33,126 nucleotides of DNA from Oscillospiraceae bacterium (GTDB lineage: Bacteria > Bacillota > Clostridia > Oscillospirales > Oscillospiraceae), in NCBI GenBank assembly GCA_017465025.1, contig JAFTXM010000015.1, positions 1 to 33,126 of the forward strand, written 5' to 3'. Positions 1 to 8,240 of this stretch are shown here, piece after piece (positions within the stretch are counted from its first letter, which is position 1; every line of letters begins with the position of its first letter). The notes under the pieces were generated by a model that saw only the letters and a program-made list of their open reading frames with translations, ran no database searches and was not told where the DNA came from. The position numbers and the translations under genes were made by a program.

Positions 1-490
1 CTCCACCGTTCTTCTGGACGACCGCTTCATCGCAAAGCTCTACAACGAAGGCTGCATCGACTCCATCAAGGAGCGTCAGGCAGACGTATTCCGTCAGCAG
101 AACCTGCGCCGCCTCACCGATGAGAACTTCAACATCTTCTATGGCTACGACGTGTGCGCCGTTGAGACCATGAGCTGCTGGACTGACGGCTGGGTCGTCG
201 GCACCGGTAACCTCTTCCCCAAGCAGAACAGCACCGTATACGAGCTTGCCAAGGCCAAGAAGACCGCCGAGGCAATGAAGGCACAGGAAGAGCTGGTATG
301 GCCCTACCTGCCTCTCTTCACCGAGGCCGACTCCAACGGCGATGTTCTGTGGCTGCAGATCATCAAGGAAGGCCTGAAGCTGCGCGGTGTTGACGCTGGC
401 TACTGCCGTAAGCCCGTTATCTCCGAGCTGCCCGAGGAGAACATGATCCGCCTCAAGAAGGTCCTCAAGCACTTCGGTTACATCGACTGA
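1..490 (+). CDS. DHDPS/NAL-family aldolase or lyase, C-terminal part (5' end outside window)
   Basis: The window opens inside this gene; codons are read from base 2 and end at TGA 488-490, giving about 162 C-terminal residues. The segment with YGYDV, then GWVVGTGNLFP and the helical tail ending in HFGYID resembles the C-terminal third of the dihydrodipicolinate synthase / N-acetylneuraminate lyase family, whose members form Schiff bases with 2-keto acids and split or dehydrate them. The catalytic lysine and tyrosine lie upstream and cannot be checked. Codon use is strongly biased to C-ending codons, as in the binding-protein gene that follows, which suggests high expression. Its position ahead of a transporter, a LarA homologue and flavin dehydrogenases points to a catabolic lyase rather than lysine-biosynthetic DapA. 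Family fairly sure; substrate unknown. Confidence 0.72.
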   Translation, partial: STVLLDDRFIAKLYNEGCIDSIKERQADVFRQQNLRRLTDENFNIFYGYDVCAVETMSCWTDGWVVGTGNLFPKQNSTVYELAKAKKTAEAMKAQEELVWPYLPLFTEADSNGDVLWLQIIKEGLKLRGVDAGYCRKPVISELPEENMIRLKKVLKHFGYID

Positions 491-572
491 GAACATATCC
501 CCGCATTCATTTCGGATTTATGTGACGTAAAGCCGTCATATTCATCATAATTTAAGAATGGAGGAACCAAAA

Positions 573-1862
573 ATGAAAAAAACCCTTAGCCTTGCCCTTG
601 CAATGATCCTTGCATTCGGCATGCTGCTGGGCTGCACCGGCTCTGCCTTTGCTGCTGAGCAGACCACCATCTCTGTCCTTCGTCCCGGTGACCAGGACAA
701 GGTCGCATCCTTCATGGAGCCTGCTGTTGAGGCTTTCGAGGCTGCAAACCCCGACATCAATGTTGAGATCGTTTACGATTCCTGGGCTGGCTGGATTCAG
801 ACCTACCCCACCAAGTTCGAAGCTGACACTCAGCCCGACGTTATCTTCTGGTGGGACAACAAGCTCCATGACTCTTCCGCACATGACAAGCTCGTCAACC
901 TCGAGCCCTACCTGAGCGAAGAAATGGTCGCAAAGATCCCTCAGGGTGTGTGGGATCTGGTTGACACCGGCGACATGGATGGCCTTTACTACGTTCCCAG
1001 CTCTGTTGACACCTTTGTTCTCTACTACAACAAGGCTCTCTTCGAGCAGGCCGGCCTTGACCCCAACGCACCTCCCACCACTTGGGATGAGCTGCTTGCA
1101 GCTGCAAAGGCAATAAAGGAAAATACCGGTAAGACCGGTGTTGGCGTTCCCGCTATCAACGGCGCTGAGGTTCTGCAGGAGTTCGTTGGCTGCTTCATCA
1201 ACCAGGCCACTGACGCTCCCATCCTCGATGCAGACTCCATGCCTCTGTTCGAGACCGAGCAGGGTCTTGAAGCTCTCAAGTTCCTTGAGCAGCTTTGGCC
1301 CTATGTCCAGGAATCTCCCACTGAGTACGGCCGCGGCGAGCTTCGTCCTCTGATCCGTGACGGCGAGGTCGGTATGCTGATCGAAGGCCCCTGGGCTATC
1401 AGCACCATGATCGGCGCCTGGGGTGCAGACTTCACCAACGACGGTGATGTTGGCATCGCTGAGCTGCCTGTCGGCCCCAACGGCAAGAAGATCACCTGGG
1501 CTGGCACCAACGGCTGGATCGCAACCCGCGAGGAGACCGCTGAGGCTTCCGCAAAGTTCATTGAGTTCCTCATGAGCGAAGAAGTCCTGAAGGCACACCA
1601 CATTGCATACGGTTCTGGTCCTCTCTACGCTGCTGAGCTTGAGGATCCCGCATTCCAGTACGACTACTGGAAGACCTTCTACAATGAGACTCAGGAATAC
1701 GCCCTCTACGGCATGATCGGTAAGAACAGCGCAACTCCCGCTGCTTACTACACCGCCCTTGAGGAAGTATGGCAGGCCTTCGTTCTCGGCCAGATCGGCG
1801 CAGAGGATGCACTGGCAATGGCTGCTGACGCAGCAGAAGCTGTTACCGCACGTAACGCCTGA
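573..1862 (+). CDS. ABC transporter extracellular solute-binding protein (family 1)
   Basis: A 429-residue secreted binding protein of the family 1 (CUT1 carbohydrate/polyol) type. The start at 573 is chosen because GGAGGA at 560-565 sits seven bases upstream; an in-frame ATG at 558 overlaps that site and is unlikely. The N-terminus has a Lys-rich start, a hydrophobic stretch and LLGC, a plausible lipobox at about residue 21; a signal-peptidase-I site after SAFA is the alternative. The mature part shows family features: EAANPDINVE near the start, FWWDN, a Y/F-rich central part (YYVPSSVDTFVLYYNKA) and the GPW segment (IEGPWAIS). It delivers a solute to the two permeases downstream. A stem-loop terminator after the gene probably makes it more abundant than the permeases. 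The ligand cannot be read from sequence. Confidence 0.9.
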   Translation: MKKTLSLALAMILAFGMLLGCTGSAFAAEQTTISVLRPGDQDKVASFMEPAVEAFEAANPDINVEIVYDSWAGWIQTYPTKFEADTQPDVIFWWDNKLHDSSAHDKLVNLEPYLSEEMVAKIPQGVWDLVDTGDMDGLYYVPSSVDTFVLYYNKALFEQAGLDPNAPPTTWDELLAAAKAIKENTGKTGVGVPAINGAEVLQEFVGCFINQATDAPILDADSMPLFETEQGLEALKFLEQLWPYVQESPTEYGRGELRPLIRDGEVGMLIEGPWAISTMIGAWGADFTNDGDVGIAELPVGPNGKKITWAGTNGWIATREETAEASAKFIEFLMSEEVLKAHHIAYGSGPLYAAELEDPAFQYDYWKTFYNETQEYALYGMIGKNSATPAAYYTALEEVWQAFVLGQIGAEDALAMAADAAEAVTARNA

Positions 1863-1932
1863 TTTTACCCCCTGTAAAATCCGAGCTAAACAATGATACA
1901 CCCCTTCGGGCGGTGAACTATTGACCGGTATG

Positions 1933-1967
1933 TCCGGGCTGGTTATCACCAACCAGCCCGGATTTTT
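1933..1967 (+). terminator. Intercistronic stem-loop terminator after the binding-protein gene
   Basis: Perfect 12-bp arms (TCCGGGCTGGTT at 1933-1944 and its complement at 1951-1962) enclose a six-base loop and are followed by TTTTT. It lies between the binding protein and the first permease. Such a partial terminator is known in importer operons to lower permease relative to binding-protein transcript; leakiness here is inferred because no new promoter is visible before 2011. Confidence 0.8.
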
Positions 1968-2010
1968 ACCAGTCCTGCTCTGAAACAACCCCAATCTCGG
2001 AGGTGTAGTT

Positions 2011-2871
2011 TTGAAAAAATTGCAAAGACGGAGGCTGATAATATCTCTGCTTCCGATGGCCCTGCTTTTGCTCTTTGTCTACGGTTATTCCCTCGTCAAC
2101 GTGGGCACAAGCGCTTTCATGGGCTTTACGGGTTCTTCCGCGGGCCAGTTTGTGGGTCTGAAGAACTTTGAACTTATTAAAAAGGATATTCCCGACACTG
2201 TCTGGATAACCATAGTCTGGACATTCGGTTCTGTTATTCCGGCGATGATAATGGGCCTTGCCCTTGCCATCATCTGCCACAGGAACTTCTACGGCAAGAA
2301 GGCCGTGGTTTCCATGAACCTTATCCCCTACGCCATTCCTCTTATCATCGTGGCATCCTGCTGGCGCTTTGTCTATAACCCGGACTTCGGTGTGCTGAAC
2401 GTATTTCTGAAGGAGACGGGGCTGGTGGAAAAATCCATCACCTTCCTTGGCTTTGACAAGGCTCTCGGCTCGGTCATCGTGGCCCGTATCTGGCGCGCCA
2501 TGCCCTTTGCCTTCATGAACTATTACTCCGCTCTCACAACCATCCCCAGCGAGCTTTACGAGGCGGCAGCAATAGACGGGGCAAGCTCCAGCCAGTCCTT
2601 CTTCCACATCACCCTGCCCAATCTCCGCTCCGTCACCACAAGCACTCTGCTGGTGCTGACCGTGTGGACCTTCATGGTCTTCGACATCATCTTCGGTATG
2701 ACAGGCGGCGGCCCCATCAATGCCACCCGCACCCTGCCCATGCGCATATATCAGGAGATGTTCGGCATGAAGAACCTGGGTACCGCATCCGCCTGGTCTC
2801 TGATAGCCATCGTTGTTCTGGTGGTCATCACTATAATCTACTGGAACCTTATAGATAAGGAGGAGGCCTGA
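2011..2871 (+). CDS. Carbohydrate-type ABC transporter permease (MalF/UgpA-like)
   Basis: A 286-residue inner-membrane permease. The start is TTG at 2011, chosen because GGAGGTG at 1999-2005 ends five bases before it and the protein then begins with a Lys/Arg-rich stretch followed by a membrane segment. It has about six hydrophobic segments. The conserved EAA cytoplasmic loop is EAAAIDGASSSQSFFHITLP at roughly residues 187-206, which docks the ATPase. It pairs with the next gene, which starts one base after its stop. No ATP-binding subunit is encoded nearby, so a shared MsmX/MsiK-type ATPase encoded elsewhere is likely. Confidence 0.9.
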   Translation: MKKLQRRRLIISLLPMALLLLFVYGYSLVNVGTSAFMGFTGSSAGQFVGLKNFELIKKDIPDTVWITIVWTFGSVIPAMIMGLALAIICHRNFYGKKAVVSMNLIPYAIPLIIVASCWRFVYNPDFGVLNVFLKETGLVEKSITFLGFDKALGSVIVARIWRAMPFAFMNYYSALTTIPSELYEAAAIDGASSSQSFFHITLPNLRSVTTSTLLVLTVWTFMVFDIIFGMTGGGPINATRTLPMRIYQEMFGMKNLGTASAWSLIAIVVLVVITIIYWNLIDKEEA

Positions 2872-2872
2872 T

Positions 2873-3694
2873 ATGAAAAAAGTCTCTCCGGGATTTAAAG
2901 TGTTCCGTGTGGTATTGTGCGTTATATTCTGCGTGTTTGCCCTTTTGCCGGTGTATGCCGCTGTGATCGTGGCGCTCACGCCCTACGCCAATATGCTGGA
3001 AGCCCAGCTCTATCCCCACTATTTTGAGATCGCCAACTTTGCAGAGGCCTTCCAGTCCATAGGCCGCAACGTGTTCAACAGCTTCTTCTACGCCTGCTGC
3101 GCTACCCTTGTCACCACCTGCTTTGCAGTTCCTGCGGCCTACGTGCTGGCAAAGTACCGCTTCAGAGGGCGCAAGGCTGTGAGCTTTGCCCTGATGCTCA
3201 CCCAGATGATGGCGGGTATCGTTGTATTGCCCACGCTCTACAAGATGCTCAACACCCTCGGCCTTCTCAATAACCGCGTCATCCTCATTCTGGTGTACTC
3301 CGCCTTCAATATGGCGCTGGTCACCACTATTCTCAAGGGCTATTTTGAGACTCTTCCCGCAGGTCTTGACGAGGCGGCTGCCATTGACGGCTGCAACTAT
3401 CTGGACATCCTCACAAGGATAATCCTGCCCATCAGCGGCCCCGGTATCGCTGTCGGCGCAATCTTCGTGTTCGTCAATACCTACAATGAGTTTGTCATCC
3501 CCCTGTTCCTGCTGGCAGATGCCAAGCACTACCCCCTGACCCTCAAGATATACTCCATGCTCAGTGACACCACCATCCGCTGGCATATCATGGCGGCCTC
3601 GTCCATTATAGGAATCCTCCCGCCGGTGGCTCTCTTCACCTTCTTCCAGAAGTACATAATCGAGGGCGTCACCTCCGGCGCTGTAAAGGGCTGA
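2873..3694 (+). CDS. Carbohydrate-type ABC transporter permease (MalG/UgpE-like)
   Basis: A 273-residue second permease of the importer. It starts with ATG after AGGAGG (2860-2866), which lies inside the end of the previous gene, so translation is probably coupled. Hydrophobic segments are spaced as in the MalG half. The EAA loop reads EAAAIDGCNYLDILTRIILP at about residues 167-186. It forms a heterodimer with the preceding permease to move the solute delivered by the binding protein. A stem-loop follows the gene before the enzyme genes begin. Confidence 0.9.
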   Translation: MKKVSPGFKVFRVVLCVIFCVFALLPVYAAVIVALTPYANMLEAQLYPHYFEIANFAEAFQSIGRNVFNSFFYACCATLVTTCFAVPAAYVLAKYRFRGRKAVSFALMLTQMMAGIVVLPTLYKMLNTLGLLNNRVILILVYSAFNMALVTTILKGYFETLPAGLDEAAAIDGCNYLDILTRIILPISGPGIAVGAIFVFVNTYNEFVIPLFLLADAKHYPLTLKIYSMLSDTTIRWHIMAASSIIGILPPVALFTFFQKYIIEGVTSGAVKG

Positions 3695-3705
3695 CGTGCC
3701 GCCTT

Positions 3706-3741
3706 GCATCCGGGCTTCATATCCAAAAGAAGTCCGGATGC
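3706..3741 (+). other. Strong stem-loop between transporter and enzyme genes
   Basis: Arms GCATCCGGGCTTC (3706-3718) and GAAGTCCGGATGC (3729-3741) pair over 13 positions with one G-U pair and a ten-base loop. No T-run follows, so it is not a typical intrinsic terminator. It may protect the 3' end of the transporter message after processing or modulate read-through into the racemase gene. The remaining leader to 3878 holds a weaker hairpin near 3794-3815 and no convincing promoter. Confidence 0.6.
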
Positions 3742-3878
3742 ACCACCCCCGCTGCAAAAAAATTTAAAATGACAGTACAAGCGATAGGTCGTCCGGTGCA
3801 TTTTCCGGAATGTACCTGCGCGTTTTTTATAGAATTTAAAGTCCATTAACTTGCGTGAACAAGAAGGAGGCGCAGACA

Positions 3879-5135
3879 ATGCAGAACTTTCAGATACCTT
3901 GGGGACAGTGGTACGAGCAGTCACAAAGGACCCTGAGCTTTCCCGATGACTGGGATGTGCGTTATTGCTCCATGGCAAGCCTTGAAACTCTAAGCGAAGA
4001 AGAGATAACAAAGAAAATTGAAAGCCCCATCGGCACCGACAGCCTTGAAAAGCTGGCAGCGGGCAGGAAGAGCGCCTGCATCATAATTGACGACATTTCC
4101 CGCCCCACCCCCGGCGCGCTCTTGCTGCCCATCGTGATAAAAAAGCTGGCGGCAGCGGGCATGGCCTATGAGAATATAAAGGTTCTGGTGGCTCTCGGCG
4201 GCCACAGACCCATGACAAGGCAGGAGATGCGCACCAAGGTGGGCTCATGGGTGCTGGAGCACGTGCAGGTGCTCAACCACTCGCCCCATTCTGCCGACCT
4301 TGTCACTGTTCCCGACGATAAGCAGACCATAAAGATAAACAAAAACTATATGGATGCCGAGCTTCGCATAGCCGTGGGCTGCATAGTGCCCCACACCCTT
4401 GCGGGCTTCTCCGGCGGCGCCAAGGCGGTTATTCCCGGCATAGGCGGCCTTGAGACCCTCTATGCAAACCACACCCTCGTCTTTGCGGACAAGTCCAGCA
4501 GTATGTCCTTCAAAACCAGCACCTGCGACCCGGATAACCCCATGCGTCAGGACATGGAGCGTATCGTGGGCAAGGTGGGTCTGGACTTCATCGTAAACGT
4601 GGTGTTGAACGACAAAATGGAAGTGGCGGACGCATTTGCCGGACACTTCATAAAGGCGCACAGAATGGCCTGCGAAAGGGCAATGGAAGCCCTGAAAACA
4701 CCACTTGTCCGCGATGCGGATATAGTGGTCAGCAGCGCCTACCCCAAGGATACGGAGTATTCCCAGATCGCCACCTGCTTTGCGGTGCTGGGCCACTACA
4801 AGGAAAACTGCGTGAAGAAGGACGGCAGCATTGTTGCCATCACCGCCGCCAGCGAGGGCGCAGGCTTCCACGCCCTTTTCGGCCCGGGTATGAGCCTTTT
4901 CTCACCCCATGACGACAATATGCCCCCGCTGGAGCTGAAAGGTGTGGATACCCACATCTATTCCGAGGGCGTCAGCGAGATAGATATCCGCCAGTTCTAC
5001 AAGGGCAAAACTCCCGTCATAAACCCCGACTGGGATACAGTTCTTAAAAAGCTTGAGGAAAAGTACAAGGGCAAAAAGCCGTTGGTGGCCATATACCCCA
5101 TGGGCGCTGTGCAGATAGGCAGCATGGAGGACTGA
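3879..5135 (+). CDS. LarA-family nickel-pincer 2-hydroxyacid racemase/epimerase
   Basis: A 418-residue lactate-racemase-family enzyme. The ATG at 3879 is preferred over an in-frame GTG at 3855 because AAGGAGG (3864-3870) sits eight bases before it. The residues that define LarA are visible in order: D72 and R75 in DDISRPTP, H109 in GGHRPMT, H172 in VPHTLAGF, K182 in GGAK (the lysine joined to the pincer cofactor) and H198 in ANH (nickel ligand). In the family these racemise or epimerise 2-hydroxyacids by hydride transfer to the nickel-pincer nucleotide. LarA homologues act on lactate, malate, aryl-lactates, hydroxyglutarate or aldonates, so the family alone does not give the substrate. No LarB, LarC or LarE cofactor gene is present here. 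Placement between an importer and flavin dehydrogenases suggests it sets stereochemistry before oxidation. Confidence 0.88.
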   Translation: MQNFQIPWGQWYEQSQRTLSFPDDWDVRYCSMASLETLSEEEITKKIESPIGTDSLEKLAAGRKSACIIIDDISRPTPGALLLPIVIKKLAAAGMAYENIKVLVALGGHRPMTRQEMRTKVGSWVLEHVQVLNHSPHSADLVTVPDDKQTIKINKNYMDAELRIAVGCIVPHTLAGFSGGAKAVIPGIGGLETLYANHTLVFADKSSSMSFKTSTCDPDNPMRQDMERIVGKVGLDFIVNVVLNDKMEVADAFAGHFIKAHRMACERAMEALKTPLVRDADIVVSSAYPKDTEYSQIATCFAVLGHYKENCVKKDGSIVAITAASEGAGFHALFGPGMSLFSPHDDNMPPLELKGVDTHIYSEGVSEIDIRQFYKGKTPVINPDWDTVLKKLEEKYKGKKPLVAIYPMGAVQIGSMED

Positions 5136-5149
5136 AAGAGGACTTCCCG

Positions 5150-6601
5150 ATGAAAACTGATTTTGATGTGATAATCATAGGCGGCGGCGTTGTAGGCAGC
5201 GCCGTGGCAAGGGAGCTTTCCCGCTATAAGCTTGGTATCGCCGTTCTGGAAAAGGAGCTGGATGTGGTCAACGGCACCAGCGGCCACAATACGGGCCTTC
5301 TCCACTCCGGCGCACTGTATGAGAAAAACTCCCTTAAAATGATATGCTCCATGGAGGGCAATGCGGACTTTGACAGGGTAGCCGAGGAGCTGGATGTACC
5401 CTTCAAGCGATGCGGCAAGCTGGTCGTGGGCTTTGGCGACGAGGAGCGGGAGAGGCTTGAAAAGCTCTATCAAAAGGGTCTTGACAACGGCGTGCCCGGC
5501 CTTCGCATGATAGACCATGCCGAGCTTAAATCCATAGAGCCCAGCGCCGACGGGGACTTTGCACTCGTGGTGCCTACAGCGGGCATACTCTGCCCCTTTA
5601 CCTACACCATAGCCCTTGCTGAAAATGCCGCCATGAACGGCGCAAAATACTTCTTTGACCATGCCGCCACCGGCATAGACCGGACAGGGGATCACTACAC
5701 CGTACACACCGCAAAGGGCGACTTTACCGGCCGCTGGGTAATAAACTGCGCGGGGCTGTTTGCATATCAGGTGTCCAAATGGCTGGGCTTTGGCGCATAT
5801 GAGCCTGCAAGGGTAAAGGGCGAGTACATCATTCTCGACAAGCGTGTGGGCAAGCACCTTATCCGCCCCGTCTACCCCACTCCCAATATCTACGGGGACT
5901 TTGACGTGCACGTGACCCCCACCATTGACGGCAATGTGCTGGTAGGCCCTACCATTGAAAATATAGGCGATAAGATAGACTACTCTGCCACTCAGGACAT
6001 GATAGATGTGCTGGCAAGAGACGGCCTTAAAATGTTCGACTATGTAAAGCGCGAGCACTATATAAGAAACTACGCCGGGGTTTTCCCCACGGTCAAAAAC
6101 GAAAAGGGCGAGGTAGAGCCGGACTTCTGCATCCAGACGCGGGAGGATATCCCCAATGCCGTAAACCTTGTGGGCATAAACTCTCCCGGCCTTACAAGCT
6201 CCCTGCCCATTGCAAGGCGCGTTGTGGAAAAAATAAAGGCGCAGGAGAAGCTTATACCCAATGAAAGCTTTGATCCTGTGCGCCGCGGCATAGAGCGCTT
6301 TGCGGAAAAAAGCAAGGCGGAGCAGGCGGAGCTTATCGCCTCTGATGCGGACTACGGCGAGATATTCTGCCGCTGCGAGTGCGTCACCAAGGCGGAGATA
6401 AAGAAAGCTGCCCACAATATTCTGGGTGTCAGCACAGTCACCGGCATCAAGTACCGCACAAGGGCCACCATGGGCCGCTGTCAGGGCGGCTACTGCCAGA
6501 CCCGTATAGCAGCGCTTTTGCAGCAGGAGCTGGGACAGAAAAAGAATGAGATAAGGCTGAAAACCACGGGCGGCTATATGTTCACGGGAGATGTGAAGTG
6601 A
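5150..6601 (+). CDS. GlpA/LhgO-like FAD-dependent dehydrogenase with C-terminal BFD [2Fe-2S] domain
   Basis: A 483-residue flavoprotein of the DAO/GlpA family. Residues 1-35 carry the dinucleotide-binding fold (IIIGGGVVGSAVAREL), followed by GTSGHNTGLLHSG, typical of L-2-hydroxyglutarate oxidase and glycerol-3-phosphate dehydrogenase. The C-terminal domain has C407, C409, C411 and then C444-x4-C449 (GRCQGGYC), the BFD-type [2Fe-2S] ligand pattern. It probably oxidises a 2-hydroxyacid or polyol phosphate and passes electrons to the next flavoprotein. Automated annotation would likely call it anaerobic glycerol-3-phosphate dehydrogenase subunit A. The LarA and DHDPS-family neighbours make a hydroxyacid substrate more likely here, though this is inference. 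The next gene begins one base after its stop. Confidence 0.82.
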   Translation: MKTDFDVIIIGGGVVGSAVARELSRYKLGIAVLEKELDVVNGTSGHNTGLLHSGALYEKNSLKMICSMEGNADFDRVAEELDVPFKRCGKLVVGFGDEERERLEKLYQKGLDNGVPGLRMIDHAELKSIEPSADGDFALVVPTAGILCPFTYTIALAENAAMNGAKYFFDHAATGIDRTGDHYTVHTAKGDFTGRWVINCAGLFAYQVSKWLGFGAYEPARVKGEYIILDKRVGKHLIRPVYPTPNIYGDFDVHVTPTIDGNVLVGPTIENIGDKIDYSATQDMIDVLARDGLKMFDYVKREHYIRNYAGVFPTVKNEKGEVEPDFCIQTREDIPNAVNLVGINSPGLTSSLPIARRVVEKIKAQEKLIPNESFDPVRRGIERFAEKSKAEQAELIASDADYGEIFCRCECVTKAEIKKAAHNILGVSTVTGIKYRTRATMGRCQGGYCQTRIAALLQQELGQKKNEIRLKTTGGYMFTGDVK

Positions 6602-6602
6602 T

Positions 6603-7841
6603 ATGAGAACACATGATGCGGTAATAATCGGCGGCGGCCCTGCCGGACTTGCGGCAGCCGTACAGCTTAAAAAGAATGGCATAGACGATATACTTATAAT
6701 CGAGCGTGAAAAGCATCTGGGCGGCATACTGCGCCAGTGTATCCACGACGGCTTCGGTCTGACCCGCTTTGGCGTTACCCTCAGCGGCCCGGAGTATTCC
6801 CAGCGCTTTATTGATATGGCCAATGAGCTGGGTGTCAGCACCGTCACCAATGCCACCGTTATCGACCTCAACGGCGACAGGGTCATCACTGCCGCCACCC
6901 AGCAGGGGCTTTTGCAGGTGCAGGGCAAGGCGGTCATTCTCACTATGGGCTGCCGTGAGCGCACAAGGGGCGCTCTGGCCATCCCCGGCACAAGACCCGC
7001 CGGCGTTTTCAACGCAGGTGTAACACAAAGCTACGTCAATCTCTACAACACCATGGTGGGCAAGGAAGTGCTCATCATGGGTTCGGGAGATATCGGCCTT
7101 ATCATGGCCCGCCGCCTTACCCTTGAGGGGGCAAAGGTCAAGGGCGTGTTTGAGATAATGCCCTATCCCAGCGGCCTGCCCAGAAACATTGAGCAGTGCC
7201 TCAATGACTATGATATCCCCCTCTACCTCAGTCACTCGGTGGTGGAGATAAAGGGTCAGGAGCGCATTGAGGGTGTCCGCGTCGTTCAGGTGGATGAAAG
7301 CTTCCGCCCCATCGAGGGTACGGAGAAATACTTCAGCTGCGACACACTGGTCCTGTCCGTGGGTCTTATCCCCGAAAACGAGCTTTCCCTTGCCGCCGGG
7401 GTGGAGCTGGACTGGCGTACCAACGGCGCGGTGGTTGACGAGTTTTACCAGTCCAATGTGCCGGGCATCTTTGCCGCCGGCAATGTGCTGCACGTGCACG
7501 ATCTGGTGGACTTTGTCTCCAAGGAGGCTGAGGCCATGGCGGAGGGTGTGGCGGAGTATCTGAAAAACGGCGCTCTCCCCGAATGTGGTCTTGAGATAAA
7601 GGCCGGCAATGACATAGGCCATCTCATCCCCCAGAGGGTCAGCGGCAAGCGGGATTTCAAGCTGAGCCTGCGTGTGCGCAAGCCCTGGGGAAAATGCTGC
7701 CTTGAGGTGCGTCAGGGTGAGACGGTGCTTAAAAGCCTGAAGCTTGCCAAGGCCATCCCTGCCGAGATGATAGAGCTTGTGATCCCGGCTGAGAAGATGA
7801 ACTCAGTTGAGGATCTGGAGGTGCGTGTATATGAAATCTAA
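6603..7841 (+). CDS. FAD/NAD(P)-binding oxidoreductase (partner subunit of the dehydrogenase)
   Basis: A 412-residue pyridine-nucleotide-disulfide-oxidoreductase-like flavoprotein. The FAD fold is at residues 4-30 (VIIGGGPAGLAAA), the second nucleotide fold near 158 (VLIMGSGDIGLIMARRL), and the C-terminal FAD motif is GIFAAGNVLHVHDLVD. No redox-active CxxC is seen in the expected position. It belongs to the class found as the second subunit in GlpABC-like and HcnB/LhpB-like dehydrogenase sets, where it carries electrons from the substrate-oxidising flavoprotein toward NAD or a quinone/ferredoxin carrier. It is translationally coupled on both sides: one base after the previous gene, and overlapping the next by 11 bases. 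Confidence 0.85.
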   Translation: MRTHDAVIIGGGPAGLAAAVQLKKNGIDDILIIEREKHLGGILRQCIHDGFGLTRFGVTLSGPEYSQRFIDMANELGVSTVTNATVIDLNGDRVITAATQQGLLQVQGKAVILTMGCRERTRGALAIPGTRPAGVFNAGVTQSYVNLYNTMVGKEVLIMGSGDIGLIMARRLTLEGAKVKGVFEIMPYPSGLPRNIEQCLNDYDIPLYLSHSVVEIKGQERIEGVRVVQVDESFRPIEGTEKYFSCDTLVLSVGLIPENELSLAAGVELDWRTNGAVVDEFYQSNVPGIFAAGNVLHVHDLVDFVSKEAEAMAEGVAEYLKNGALPECGLEIKAGNDIGHLIPQRVSGKRDFKLSLRVRKPWGKCCLEVRQGETVLKSLKLAKAIPAEMIELVIPAEKMNSVEDLEVRVYEI

Positions 7842-8196
7842 AACCCTTACCTGCATCATCTGCCCCAACGGCTGCACCATTGACGTTAAAGCCCATGACA
7901 ATGGGGATATAGAAGTCTCCGGCAACAAATGCCCCAGAGGTAAGGAGTACGCCGTTCAGGAGCTTTTTGACCCCAGACGCACCATATCCAGCACTGTGCG
8001 CATCGAGGGCGCAATGCTGCCCCTGTGCAGCGTAAGGCTCGATAGACCCGTGCCCAAAAAGGAGATTTTCGCCGTCATGGAGGAGATAAACAAAGTCTCC
8101 ATCAAAGCCCCCTCCCATATAGGCGATGTGGTGATAGAAAATGTCTGCGGCCTTGGCGCCAACGTGATAGTCACAAAAAATCTGGATAAGATATGA
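7831..8196 (+). CDS. DUF1667 protein, small Cys-motif partner of the flavin dehydrogenase
   Basis: A 121-residue protein. ATG 7831 is chosen because GGAGGT (7817-7822) lies eight bases before it, inside the end of the previous gene; a TTG at 7807 has no such site. The N-terminus has CIICPNGC and then NKCPRG, four cysteines able to bind a metal or Fe-S centre. The rest is a compact alpha/beta domain with SVRLDRPVPKKEIF and IGDVVIENVCGLGANVIVT. DUF1667 genes regularly follow GlpA-like and FAD/NAD oxidoreductase genes in Clostridia, so this is probably a small electron-transfer or assembly subunit of the same complex. Its biochemical role is not established to my knowledge. It is the last gene of the operon. 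Confidence 0.85.
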   Translation: MKSKTLTCIICPNGCTIDVKAHDNGDIEVSGNKCPRGKEYAVQELFDPRRTISSTVRIEGAMLPLCSVRLDRPVPKKEIFAVMEEINKVSIKAPSHIGDVVIENVCGLGANVIVTKNLDKI

Positions 8197-8198
8197 GC

Positions 8199-8233
8199 AA
8201 AACTGCGCCGCATACTGAATGCGGCGCAGTTTT
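8199..8233. terminator. Bidirectional intrinsic terminator ending the catabolic operon
   Basis: A perfect 15-bp stem (AAAACTGCGCCGCAT at 8199-8213, complement at 8219-8233) with a five-base loop starts two bases after the DUF1667 stop. The arm begins with A4 and ends with T4, so it could act on either strand. Confidence 0.9.
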
Positions 8234-8240
8234 CGCTGCA

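Noticed and set aside
523..538. TGACG-N6-CGTCA inverted repeat before the binding-protein gene
   Set aside because: Only five base pairs, no T-run and no promoter elements around it; expected by chance.
552..1994. 480-codon open frame on the minus strand
   Set aside because: It lies fully opposite the binding-protein gene, whose biased codons leave the reverse frame open. It has no ribosome site and no recognisable domain.
4997..7012. 671-codon open frame on the minus strand
   Set aside because: It covers the two flavoprotein genes with clear FAD motifs on the + strand; the reverse frame is low in sense-like features and has no family resemblance.
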